Of a stretch of 64,000 bases of DNA, positions 8,322 through 16,542 are shown in pieces. Origin of the DNA: Caenispirillum salinarum AK4 (GTDB lineage Bacteria > Pseudomonadota > Alphaproteobacteria > Rhodospirillales > Rhodospirillaceae). Under the pieces are notes generated by a model that was not told where the DNA came from, searched no databases, and worked only from the letters and a program-made list of their open reading frames with translations. Made by a program: the position numbers and the translations under genes. Numbering within the stretch: position 1 is the first letter of the stretch; each line of letters starts with the position of its first letter. The stretch spans positions 92,250-156,249 of the forward strand of contig NZ_ANHY01000021.1 in assembly GCF_000315795.1 (NCBI RefSeq), read 5' to 3'.

Positions 8322-9254
8322 TCAGCCGTCGGCGGTAATCCGGTCGATCAGCGCCTGGCGCACCTCCTCGGCCATGGCGTTGTCCACCTGGCAGGTGCCG
8401 GCGGCCTCGTGCCCGCCGCCGCCGTATTCCAGCATGAGCGTGCCGACGTTGGTCTTGGACGACTTGTCGAAGATGCTCTTGCCCACCGCGAACACCGTGT
8501 TCTGCTGGCGGAACCCCCACAGCACGTGCATGGAGATGTTGGTTTCCGGGAACAGCGCATAGATCATGAACCGGTTGCCGGCCCAGATGGTTTCCTCGTC
8601 GCGCAGGTCCAGCACCACCAGGTTCTTGTGCACCTCGGAGCACCGCTTGAGCTGCTCCTTGAACTTGTCCTGGTGCTCGAAATAGAGGTCCGTCCGCTCC
8701 TTCACGTCGGGCAGGGCCAGGACGTCGTCGATGGAGTGGTCGAGGCAGTAGTCGATCAGCTCCATCATCAGCTGGTAGTTGGAGATGCGGAACTCGCGAA
8801 AGCGCCCCAGGCCGGTGCGGGCGTCCATGATGAAGTTCATCAGGTCCCAGCCCTGCGGGTTCAGCACCTGCTCCTTGGTGAAGTTGGCCGAGTCGCCCCG
8901 GTCCACCGCCTCCATCATCTCGTCGGAGATGCGGGGGAACTTGGACTTGCCGCCGTAGTAGTCATAGACCACCCGCGCCGCCGAAGGCGCGTCGGGATCG
9001 ATGATGTGGTTGTCCTTCTGGCCGACGCGCAGGGTTTCCGAAAAATGGTGGTCGAAGGCCAGGTGCACGCCGTCCACATAGGGCAGGTTGGTGGTGATGT
9101 CGCGGCCGGTGATCTCGACCTTGCCGTCCTGCATGTCCTTGGGGTGGACGAACTTGATGTCGTCGATCATGCCCAGTTCCTTCAACAGCATGGCGCACAC
9201 CAGGCCGTCGAAGTCGCTGCGGGTCACCAGGCGGAACTTTTCACCGGCGGTCAT
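8322..9254 (-). CDS. DHH-family phosphoesterase
   Basis: The 310-aa protein carries the DHH-superfamily metal sites: SDFDG near residue 13, the DHH triplet in AFDHHFSE near residue 67, and the DHHA1 motif GGGGHEAAGTC near residue 280. The superfamily includes RecJ, nanoRNase/pAp phosphatase and exopolyphosphatase-like enzymes that hydrolyse phosphodiester or phosphoanhydride bonds with Mn2+. This subgroup is often labelled exopolyphosphatase-related in alphaproteobacteria; the true substrate is not evident. Confidence 0.8.
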   Translation of the reverse strand: MTAGEKFRLVTRSDFDGLVCAMLLKELGMIDDIKFVHPKDMQDGKVEITGRDITTNLPYVDGVHLAFDHHFSETLRVGQKDNHIIDPDAPSAARVVYDYYGGKSKFPRISDEMMEAVDRGDSANFTKEQVLNPQGWDLMNFIMDARTGLGRFREFRISNYQLMMELIDYCLDHSIDDVLALPDVKERTDLYFEHQDKFKEQLKRCSEVHKNLVVLDLRDEETIWAGNRFMIYALFPETNISMHVLWGFRQQNTVFAVGKSIFDKSSKTNVGTLMLEYGGGGHEAAGTCQVDNAMAEEVRQALIDRITADG

Positions 9255-9357
9255 CTCTTTCCCCCATCCGAACAGTATCTAAGGTGGTAGTCCGGATGGC
9301 AGAGTAGACGCGCGGCGCGGCCGATGCAACGCGCTCTTGTGCGGCGCGGCAGACCGG

Positions 9358-10728
9358 TCACGGCGGGCCGGGAATATCCTCGGGCGGCGCGGCGGCGAAC
9401 GCGCTTTCCATGTCGTGGCGCAGACGCACGGCCAGGGAGTCGCGGTCGAGCGTCACCGCCGCGCGCGTCACCACCTCGCCCTTGCGCACCGGCCGGGTCA
9501 GCGGCACGCCCTGGGCCAGCCCGATGGGCAGGGCGCCGGCGGCCACCGAGTCCTCGGCGGGCATGAGGCGGCCCCAGACGGTTTCCCCGCCCTCGCCGTC
9601 CAGCACCTCGCCGGCCTTGAGGTCGCGCTTGGCGATGCAGACGACGTCGCCGGTAAAGCCGTGGCACTGGCCCGTCGGCTCTCCGCGCAGGGCGGCCGAG
9701 GCCACCGACACCCCCAGTTCCAGCCCGATCAGGTGGTAGGGGCGGTAGAGCGCGCCGTAGCGCCCCGACTCGTCGGTCGCCATGCCGTATTCGCCGAAGC
9801 AGCGCGCCATGTAGTCGCCGTTGGCGCGGAAGGTGACGTAGACGCCCCAGCGCAGGTCCCGCGGCACCGCCGACCCGTCGCGGTTCAGGCTGGAGACCAC
9901 CTCCACCACGCCGGCCTCCGCCAGCAGGCCGCCGTCGGCCTCGGGCTTGAGGCGTTTGGCAAGGTCGTCGCAGCCCACCGGCGGGAAGTCCAGCCCCGCC
10001 GTCGGCACGGCCAGTCCGGTGGCATTGGAGACGGCGGCCATCTCGATGGCGCTCTTGGTGCCGTCGAGAAAGCTGTTGAACATCTTGGGGTTCATGCCGC
10101 CCTCGCGCGCCTGCCCGGGCGTCAGGCCGTAGTAGCCCCACACCGTGTCCGGCGTGGAGGCATGGTAGTCCGGCAGGTACTTGGTGCCCTTTCCGGCCGC
10201 GACCACCTCCAGGCCGCAGGCCCGCGCCCAGTCCACCATCTCGCAGATCAGCGCCGGCTGGTCGCCGTAGGCCATGGAATAGACGAGGCCCGCGTCGGTG
10301 AAGCGGCGCGCCAGCAGCGGCCCGGCCAGCACGTCGGCCTCCACGTTCACCATCACCACGTGGCGGCCGTTCTCCAGGCACCACAGCGCATGGCGCAGGC
10401 CCGGCTCGGGGTGGCCTGTGGCCTCCACCACCACGTCCACCCCGCCGGCGGTGATGGCGGCGTGGGGGTCGTCGGTGACCCAGGCGGTGCCGTGGCGCAG
10501 CGCCTTGGCGGCGGTGTTGGCGTCGGCGTGCCCCTGCGGCCAGCCGGTGGCGGAGAACGCCTGGCGGGCGCGTTCGGGGTCCAGGTCGGCGACGGCCATG
10601 ACGTGCAGCCCCGGCGTCGTGCGGGCGCTGGCAAGGAACATGGTGCCGAACTTGCCGGCCCCGATGAGCGCGACGCGCACGGGGCGGGAGTCGGCGGCGC
10701 GGCGGGCGAGCATGGCGTGCAGGTTCAT
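9358..10728 (-). CDS. NAD(P)-dependent oxidoreductase with C-terminal SAF domain
   Basis: The 456-aa protein starts with a Rossmann fold (RVALIGAGKFGTMFL, about residues 18-32) like homoserine dehydrogenase and Gfo/Idh enzymes. The C-terminal about 100 residues form a SAF domain, beginning near CIAKRDLKAGEVLDGEGG. SAF domains also occur in sialic-acid synthases and FlgA. The combination marks a poorly characterised family of branched-sugar or hydroxy-acid oxidoreductases. No catabolic neighbours give a substrate. Confidence 0.75.
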   Translation of the reverse strand: MNLHAMLARRAADSRPVRVALIGAGKFGTMFLASARTTPGLHVMAVADLDPERARQAFSATGWPQGHADANTAAKALRHGTAWVTDDPHAAITAGGVDVVVEATGHPEPGLRHALWCLENGRHVVMVNVEADVLAGPLLARRFTDAGLVYSMAYGDQPALICEMVDWARACGLEVVAAGKGTKYLPDYHASTPDTVWGYYGLTPGQAREGGMNPKMFNSFLDGTKSAIEMAAVSNATGLAVPTAGLDFPPVGCDDLAKRLKPEADGGLLAEAGVVEVVSSLNRDGSAVPRDLRWGVYVTFRANGDYMARCFGEYGMATDESGRYGALYRPYHLIGLELGVSVASAALRGEPTGQCHGFTGDVVCIAKRDLKAGEVLDGEGGETVWGRLMPAEDSVAAGALPIGLAQGVPLTRPVRKGEVVTRAAVTLDRDSLAVRLRHDMESAFAAAPPEDIPGPP

Positions 10729-10842
10729 CAGGCGGACGTCCTTCAGCAGGCGACGGATTTTTCCCGTTCTGTCACCGCAGTCTAGCCGATCGGCGCGCGA
10801 TCCCCTACAACTGGACCGTCTTCAGAAGGAGTGCCACCGCCG

Positions 10843-11358
10843 ATGTCCGCACCCAGCCGCCGCGCCCCTGCCGCCCGGGCGCTGATCGTCCTCGTTGCCG
10901 CCGGTGTCGGTTTGACGGCCTGCAATCCGCTGCCCGAGCCGTTCATCGACATGCGGCGCGAAGCGGGGACGTTGCGGGTGGTGGGCAGCTCCAGGCTCGA
11001 ACGGCCGGCCATCTGCTACAACACCATCAACGCCACCGCCCAGGAGGTGCAGGCCCTGGCCGATGCCGTCTGCGCCGAAACCGGGCGGGTGGCCGTCTAC
11101 GAGACCTCCGACGTCGGACAGTGCACGGTCCTCCACCCGCACCGCAGCTTCTTCCGATGCGACCAGCCCGAAGCGCCGGCCGACGGCAGCCAGCAGCGCG
11201 TCACCGGCGTCGAGCCCGGGCCGCTGGGCGTGCGCGTCCCGGGACCGGTGGTCGACGAACCGGCTGAGGGCGAGGACCCCGGCGTGCCCGACCTGCCGGC
11301 GGCGCCTGTGCGGCCGGGCGATCCCGACGGCGGCGGGCTGCTCGACATCTTCGACTAG
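10843..11358 (+). CDS. Lipoprotein of unknown function
   Basis: The 171-aa product starts at ATG 10843; AGAAGGAG at 10824-10831 is well placed for it and overlaps the alternative GTG at 10831. Residues 12-27 form a hydrophobic signal ending in the lipobox LTAC, so Cys is expected to be lipidated. The mature part has five Cys residues, which may form disulfides, and a Pro/Gly/Asp-rich C-terminus. It ends 14 nt before divL, suggesting one operon. No known family is recognised. Confidence 0.65.
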   Translation: MSAPSRRAPAARALIVLVAAGVGLTACNPLPEPFIDMRREAGTLRVVGSSRLERPAICYNTINATAQEVQALADAVCAETGRVAVYETSDVGQCTVLHPHRSFFRCDQPEAPADGSQQRVTGVEPGPLGVRVPGPVVDEPAEGEDPGVPDLPAAPVRPGDPDGGGLLDIFD

Positions 11359-11372
11359 GAAGGGCGCGCGCC

Positions 11373-13883
11373 TTGCCGCCGGACCGCCCGGCGTGCAAAC
11401 TGGCGCCCAGCGTCTCATCCAATTCTCCTACGCCGACCGAGGGACCCGCTCCGGCCGTGACCCTGGCCTTCGCCCCCGCACTGATGACCGCCCTGGTGGC
11501 CGCGCTCGGCGCCGCCGGCGCGCTGCTGGCGCTCACCCTGCTGCAGCGCCACCACCGCGCGCGCTCGGACGCCCGCGCCAGCGCCCTGGCGGAACGTGTC
11601 GCCGCCCTGGAAGGGGCGCTGGCCGCCGCGCCCGACGGACACTTCATCTGGTTCCACCGCGACGGACCCGAGGAGGCGGCGGGCGGCTGCTCGCGCCGGC
11701 TGGCGGTTCTGCTGGGCCTGTTCCGCGGCACGGACACCCCCTGGAGCGACGTCGCCGGCGGTTTCGGCGGCGGCGAGACGGCCCGGCTGGAAGACGCCGT
11801 CGGCACCCTGCGGACCCATGGGGAGGGGTTCGAGATCGAACTGGAGCACCGCGACTCCGGCCGCCGCATCCTCGCCGTCGGCATCCGTGCGGTGCGCGAC
11901 GACGGTGGTCCGCTGGCCGACGTGGTGTGGATGCGCGACGTCACCGAGGGTGCCGCAGCCGTCGAGGGCCTGACTGCCGAAACCGCCGCCCTGAGCGCCG
12001 AGCGGGACCGCCTGGGGGCGGCGCTGGATGGGCTTGACTGCCCCGTGTGGCTGCGTGACGAGAACCTGTCGCTGGTCTACGCCAACCGCGCCTACATGCT
12101 GGCCGTCGATGCCGCGGACCGCGACGCCGTCACCGCCGAGCAGCGCGAGCTGGCCTCGACCACCACCGCCCGGCGCCTGCGGGCGCTCGCCGCCGCCGCC
12201 CGCGCCGCCGGCACCCTGCGGCAGGAAGCCGTGCCCATCGTGGTGCGCGGCAACCGGCGGCTGATGGAGGTGTCCGAAGGGCCCATCAACCTGCCCGGCC
12301 GCACGCCCCACGACCAGCCGCGCCGTTTCACCGCCGGCGTCGCCTACGACGTCACCAGCCGCGAGGACCTGGCGAAACGCCTGGCCCGCGAGGACGCCGC
12401 CCATGCCGAGGTGCTGGAGCGCCTGTCCACCGCCATCGCCATCTTCGACAACGACGCGCGGCTGCGCTTCTTCAACGCCAGCTTCTCGGAACTGTGGGCG
12501 CTGGACCCGGAATGGCTGTCGCAGGGGCCCGGCTACGGCGAGGTGCTGGAGATCCTGCGCGAGAACCGCCAACTGCCCGAGGTGGCCGATTACCCCGCCT
12601 TCAAGGAAGGGGAACTGGCGCGCTTCCGCCACCAGCTCAGCGCGACGGAAGACCTTCTGCACCTGCCCGACGGCTCAACCCTGCGGCGGGTGATCGCGCC
12701 GCACCCCATGGGCGGGCTGCTCTGCACCTTCGAGGACGTCACCGACCGCCTGGCGCTGGAACGCAGCTACAACACCCTCATCGCCGTCCACCGCGAGACC
12801 CTCGACCACCTGCGCGAGGCCGTGGCGGTGTTCGGCGACGATGGCCGCCTGCGCCTGTCCAATCCCACGTTCCTGGCAATGTGGGACCTGCAGCCCACCG
12901 ACGTCGGCAGTCGGCCCCACGTCGTCCAGTTGGCGGAACGGCTGGACGACCTGTGCGCCAGCGAGCACGAGGCGCAGTCCCTGCACGCCTTCCTCGCGCC
13001 GCCCGCCCCCGGCGAGCGGTCGGCGCGGCGGGCGCGGCTCATCAAGGCCGACGACACGGTGCTGGAGGCCGTCTCCGTCCCCCTGCCCGACGGCGGGGTG
13101 CTGGCGACCTTCGCCGACGTCACCGACAGCGCGCGGGTGGAGCGCGCCCTGCGCGAGCGCGCCGAGGCCCTGACCACGGCCGACCGGCTGAAAAGCCGCT
13201 TCCTCGCCAACGTCTCCTACGAACTGCGCACGCCGCTGACCACCGTGTCGGGCTTTGCCGAGATCCTGGCCGACGGCTATTACGGCCCGCTCAACCCGCG
13301 CCAGCAGGAATATGCGCGCTCGGTGGCGGAGACGGCGCAGTCGCTGGTGACGCTGATCGACGACATTTCCGACCTGGCGTCCATCGAGGCCGGCGAACTG
13401 TCGCTGGAGCTGGACGCCTTCGACGTCCACGCCGCGCTGGCGAGCGTGCTTGCGCTCACCCGCGAGAGCATGAAGCGCAAAGAGGTGACGCTGAACTTCG
13501 ACTGTCCGCCGGACACGGGCTGGATGGTCGCCGACGAGAAGCGCGTGAAGCAGGTTCTCTACCACCTTCTGTCCAACGCGGTGAAGTTCACGCCCCAGGG
13601 CGGCAGCGTCATCCTGGCGGCCCAGCGCGATGGGGCGGACATCGTCTTCACGGTGGCCGACACCGGCGTCGGCATCGCGCAGGAGGACCAGCGGGTCATC
13701 TTCGACACCTTCGCCCGCGGGGGCGGCGCGCCCGGCCACGGCATGGGCCTGTCGCTGGTGCGCAGTTTCGTGGAACTGCACGGCGGCTCGGTAGAGCTGG
13801 TGTCGGTGCCCGACGAGGGGACGACCGTCATCTGCCGCATTCCGTCGGGCACAGGCACGGAAAGCCGGCAGCTGGCGGGGTGA
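11373..13883 (+). CDS. divL: DivL-like PAS sensor pseudokinase with tyrosine H-box
   Basis: The 836-aa membrane protein has one N-terminal TM helix (about residues 34-58), several PAS-like regions (about 210-590), a HisKA dimerisation domain and a HATPase_c domain ending near 825. The H-box reads NVSYELRTPLT, with Tyr616 where kinases have His. This is the diagnostic feature of Caulobacter DivL, which senses DivK and controls CckA and hence CtrA. The ATPase G boxes (DTGVGI, GHGMGLSL) are present. TTG 11373 has AGGAAGGG 8 nt upstream; GTG 11457 or ATG 11493-region starts would shorten the N-terminus only. Confidence 0.85.
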   Translation: MPPDRPACKLAPSVSSNSPTPTEGPAPAVTLAFAPALMTALVAALGAAGALLALTLLQRHHRARSDARASALAERVAALEGALAAAPDGHFIWFHRDGPEEAAGGCSRRLAVLLGLFRGTDTPWSDVAGGFGGGETARLEDAVGTLRTHGEGFEIELEHRDSGRRILAVGIRAVRDDGGPLADVVWMRDVTEGAAAVEGLTAETAALSAERDRLGAALDGLDCPVWLRDENLSLVYANRAYMLAVDAADRDAVTAEQRELASTTTARRLRALAAAARAAGTLRQEAVPIVVRGNRRLMEVSEGPINLPGRTPHDQPRRFTAGVAYDVTSREDLAKRLAREDAAHAEVLERLSTAIAIFDNDARLRFFNASFSELWALDPEWLSQGPGYGEVLEILRENRQLPEVADYPAFKEGELARFRHQLSATEDLLHLPDGSTLRRVIAPHPMGGLLCTFEDVTDRLALERSYNTLIAVHRETLDHLREAVAVFGDDGRLRLSNPTFLAMWDLQPTDVGSRPHVVQLAERLDDLCASEHEAQSLHAFLAPPAPGERSARRARLIKADDTVLEAVSVPLPDGGVLATFADVTDSARVERALRERAEALTTADRLKSRFLANVSYELRTPLTTVSGFAEILADGYYGPLNPRQQEYARSVAETAQSLVTLIDDISDLASIEAGELSLELDAFDVHAALASVLALTRESMKRKEVTLNFDCPPDTGWMVADEKRVKQVLYHLLSNAVKFTPQGGSVILAAQRDGADIVFTVADTGVGIAQEDQRVIFDTFARGGGAPGHGMGLSLVRSFVELHGGSVELVSVPDEGTTVICRIPSGTGTESRQLAG

Positions 13884-14085
13884 CGGGGCGTCAGCGGCTG
13901 GCGTGGTGCGGGGATAGCCACCACGACACCAATGGCCCCAAGACAGCGCGCGCTGGCGCACCGGAACGCCCGCCGGCGACCTCTTCACCCGGTTTAAGCG
14001 CTTGATCGATCCCACCAGGAAGCGACGGAGCCCGAGGGAGGCCGTGGCTCCCTCGCATTTCACTGCAGCGCAACCGGAAAACGGT

Positions 14086-14121
14086 ATGAAAAACGGGGCG
14101 GCCCCGTGGGAGCCGCCCCGC
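14086..14121 (-). terminator. Rho-independent terminator of ilvE
   Basis: A perfect 9-bp stem (14094-14102 with 14112-14120, arms CGGGGCGGC and GCCGCCCCG) is followed on the minus strand by five U residues. It lies about 30 nt after the ilvE stop. Confidence 0.85.
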
Positions 14122-14149
14122 TTTCGTCATCCGGTACGGTGCCGCCGGG

Positions 14150-15061
14150 TCAGGCGGCGGAGTGGCGGGCCGAGGCCGCCTTGTCATGGGTGCGCCCGAC
14201 CAGGGCGTCGTAGTCCTCCACCAGCGCCTTGCAGACGTCGCCGGGGGTGAAGCTGTAGGGGCCGATCTCGCGCACCGGCGTGACCTCGGCGGCCGTGCCG
14301 GTCAGGAAGCATTCGGTGGCGTCGGCCATCTCTTCGGGCATGATCTTGCGCTCGACCACCTTCAGGCCGCGCTTCTTCGCCAGCTCGATGACCGTGCGGC
14401 GCGTGATGCCGTCCAGGAAGCAGTCCGGCGTCGGCGTGTGCAGGTCGCCATTCATCAGGAAGAAGATGTTGGCGCCCGTCGCCTCGGCCACCTGACCGCG
14501 CCAGTCCAGCAGCAGGGCGTCGTCGTAGCCTTCGTTCTCGGCCTTGTGCTTGGACATGGTGCAGATCATGTACAGGCCCGCCGCCTTGGACTTGACCGGC
14601 GCGGTGCGCGGGTCGGGGCGGCGCCAGTCGGAAATCGCCAGGCGGATGCCGCGCAGGCGGGCTTCCGGCGAGAAGTAGCTGGGCCACGGCCAGGTCGCGA
14701 TGGCGACGTGGGTCTTGGTCTGCTGGGCGGACACGCCCATCTGCTCGGACCCGCGCCAGGCGATGGGGCGGACGTAGCCGTCGACGATGTTGTTGGCCTT
14801 GACCGTCTCGATGGTGGCGGCGTCGATCTCCTCCACCGTCATGGGAATCTCGAAGCCAAGCTCCTTGGCCGAATCGATCAGGCGCTGGGAGTGTTCGCGC
14901 AGCTTGAACACGTTGCCCGCGTAGACACGCTCGCCCTCGAACACCGCCGACGCATAGTGCAGGGCGTGGGTCAGCACGTGCACCTTGGCGTCGCGCCAGT
15001 CAACAAGCTTGCCGTCGTGCCAGATCAGGCCGTCGCGGTCGTCGAAGGAGGGAACCGACAT
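14150..15061 (-). CDS. ilvE: Branched-chain amino acid aminotransferase
   Basis: This 303-aa fold-type IV PLP enzyme interconverts Leu, Ile and Val with their 2-oxo acids. It shows the family features HALHYASAVFEGERVY near the N-terminus, the PLP lysine in VKSKAAGLY near residue 165, EATGANIFF and GITRRTVIELA. Length is normal for the family. It is divergent from the MarR-family gene at 15244 and ends at a strong terminator, so it is monocistronic. Confidence 0.95.
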   Translation of the reverse strand: MSVPSFDDRDGLIWHDGKLVDWRDAKVHVLTHALHYASAVFEGERVYAGNVFKLREHSQRLIDSAKELGFEIPMTVEEIDAATIETVKANNIVDGYVRPIAWRGSEQMGVSAQQTKTHVAIATWPWPSYFSPEARLRGIRLAISDWRRPDPRTAPVKSKAAGLYMICTMSKHKAENEGYDDALLLDWRGQVAEATGANIFFLMNGDLHTPTPDCFLDGITRRTVIELAKKRGLKVVERKIMPEEMADATECFLTGTAAEVTPVREIGPYSFTPGDVCKALVEDYDALVGRTHDKAASARHSAA

Positions 15062-15243
15062 GTTTCTGCGCCTCTTGGTGATAGAAATTTAGCCGTACCG
15101 GGTTATCCTCGGTAACATTGTTCCCGCAGATATGTCAATATGACTGTCCCATGCAGTTTATGCCATACTGCCCTGTGTCGGACGCCCCCGGCCAGGTCCG
15201 CCCGCCCGCCACCGACCACAGCCGAGACGCGCGCAAAGCTTCC
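15062..15243. promoter_or_regulatory. Divergent promoter region of ilvE and the petPR-like operon
   Basis: This 182-bp intergenic stretch is markedly AT-richer than its surroundings between 15080 and 15180. On the minus strand TTGACA (complement of 15133-15138) could be a -35 element for ilvE. No equally clear -10 element follows at 17 nt. MarR proteins often bind their own upstream region, so autoregulation is possible. Confidence 0.35.
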
Positions 15244-15756
15244 ATGTCAGACATCAAATCCGGCGCAAACCTTCTGTTCCTCCGCGAGGAGGAACTTCGC
15301 CAGGGCATCGAGCTTCTGTTCTTCGCCTATCGCGACTTCACCGGCGAGGCCGATGCCATGCTCGCCAAGCACGGCTTCGGTCGGGCGCACCACCGCGTCA
15401 TCTACTTCGTCGGCCGCCGCCCCGGCATGAGCGTGAGCGAGCTTCTGGGCATCCTGAAGATCACCAAGCAGAGCCTGTCGCGCGTGCTCAGCCAGCTGGT
15501 GCGCGAGGGCTTCATCACCCAGAAGCAGGGCACGCGCGACCGCCGCCAGCGCCTGCTGGAACTGACCGACAAGGGCGTCGCGCTGGAAGCCGAGTTGACC
15601 GAGCGTCAGCGCCGCCGCATCGCCCGCGCCTTCCGCGAGGCGGGGCCGGGAGCGGTCGACGGTTTCCGCAAGGTGCTGACGGGCATGATCGACGAGCCCG
15701 ACCGCAGCCACTTCATGGCCGCCGCCGCACCGACCGGCCGCCGCCGCCGCCCCTGA
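15244..15756 (+). CDS. petP: MarR-family regulator, PetP-like
   Basis: The 170-aa protein has a winged helix-turn-helix of MarR type (about residues 50-115: MSVSELLGILKITKQSLSRV, then a wing with RDRRQRLLELTDKG). It is followed after 31 nt by an OmpR-type response regulator, the arrangement of petP-petR in Rhodobacter, where the pair is needed for cytochrome bc1 expression. I chose ATG 15244; the frame stays open to 15118 but that part is unlike the family. Symbol by arrangement and similarity, not proof of target. Confidence 0.75.
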   Translation: MSDIKSGANLLFLREEELRQGIELLFFAYRDFTGEADAMLAKHGFGRAHHRVIYFVGRRPGMSVSELLGILKITKQSLSRVLSQLVREGFITQKQGTRDRRQRLLELTDKGVALEAELTERQRRRIARAFREAGPGAVDGFRKVLTGMIDEPDRSHFMAAAAPTGRRRRP

Positions 15757-15787
15757 CCCGGCTGCCCGCAAGACGGAGATGATCCGC

Positions 15788-16504
15788 ATGACCGCCGACG
15801 AGGCGCCCCACATCCTGGTGGTCGACGACGACGAACGGCTGCGCCGCCTGCTGCGCAAGTACCTGACGGACCACGGATATCTGGTCTCAACCGCCGCCGA
15901 CGCGGCCGAGGCCCGGGCGCAGATGGCGGCGCTGGCCTTCGACCTTCTGGTGTTGGACGTCATGATGCCGGGCGAGAACGGCCTGGACCTCACCAAGGCC
16001 CTGCGCGCCGACGGTGCGGCGGTGCCCATTCTCATGCTGACGGCCATGGGCGAGACCGAGGACCGCATCAACGGACTGGCCAACGGGGCCGACGACTATC
16101 TGGCCAAGCCGTTCGAGCCGCGCGAACTGCTGCTGCGCATCGCTTCCATCCTCCGCCGCACGGCACCCGCCCCGGCCCCGGCGGCCGAGGCGGCGGCGGG
16201 CGACGTCCCGCCGGTCCTGCGGTTCGGCGCATTCCAGTACGACCGCACGCGCGAGGACTTGTCCCACGACGGCGTCCGCATCCATCTGACAGGGGCGGAG
16301 GCCGCGCTGCTGCGCGCGCTGGCCGACCACCCGTTCGAGGTGCTCGGCCGCGAGGACCTGGCGGCGATGACCGGCACCAGCGGCGCCGGGCGCAACGTCG
16401 ACGTCCAGGTCACCCGCCTGCGCAAGAAGCTGGAGGACGACCCGCGGCTGCCGCGCTATCTTCAGACCGTGCGCGGCAAGGGATACATGCTGCGGCCCGA
16501 CTGA
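15788..16504 (+). CDS. petR: OmpR-family response regulator, PetR-like
   Basis: The 238-aa regulator has a receiver domain (about 8-120) with the acidic pair VVDDD, phospho-acceptor Asp in LLVLDVMMPG and Lys in YLAKPF. A winged-helix DNA-binding domain follows (about 145-235), ending in VRGKGYML. The start at 15788 has GGAG 9 nt upstream; an ATG at 15779 directly abuts that site. It lies between the MarR gene and a histidine kinase that is its likely partner. Confidence 0.85.
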   Translation: MTADEAPHILVVDDDERLRRLLRKYLTDHGYLVSTAADAAEARAQMAALAFDLLVLDVMMPGENGLDLTKALRADGAAVPILMLTAMGETEDRINGLANGADDYLAKPFEPRELLLRIASILRRTAPAPAPAAEAAAGDVPPVLRFGAFQYDRTREDLSHDGVRIHLTGAEAALLRALADHPFEVLGREDLAAMTGTSGAGRNVDVQVTRLRKKLEDDPRLPRYLQTVRGKGYMLRPD

Positions 16505-16542
16505 CACCGGGCCACCGGGCCACAAGGACGGACGAGACCGCG

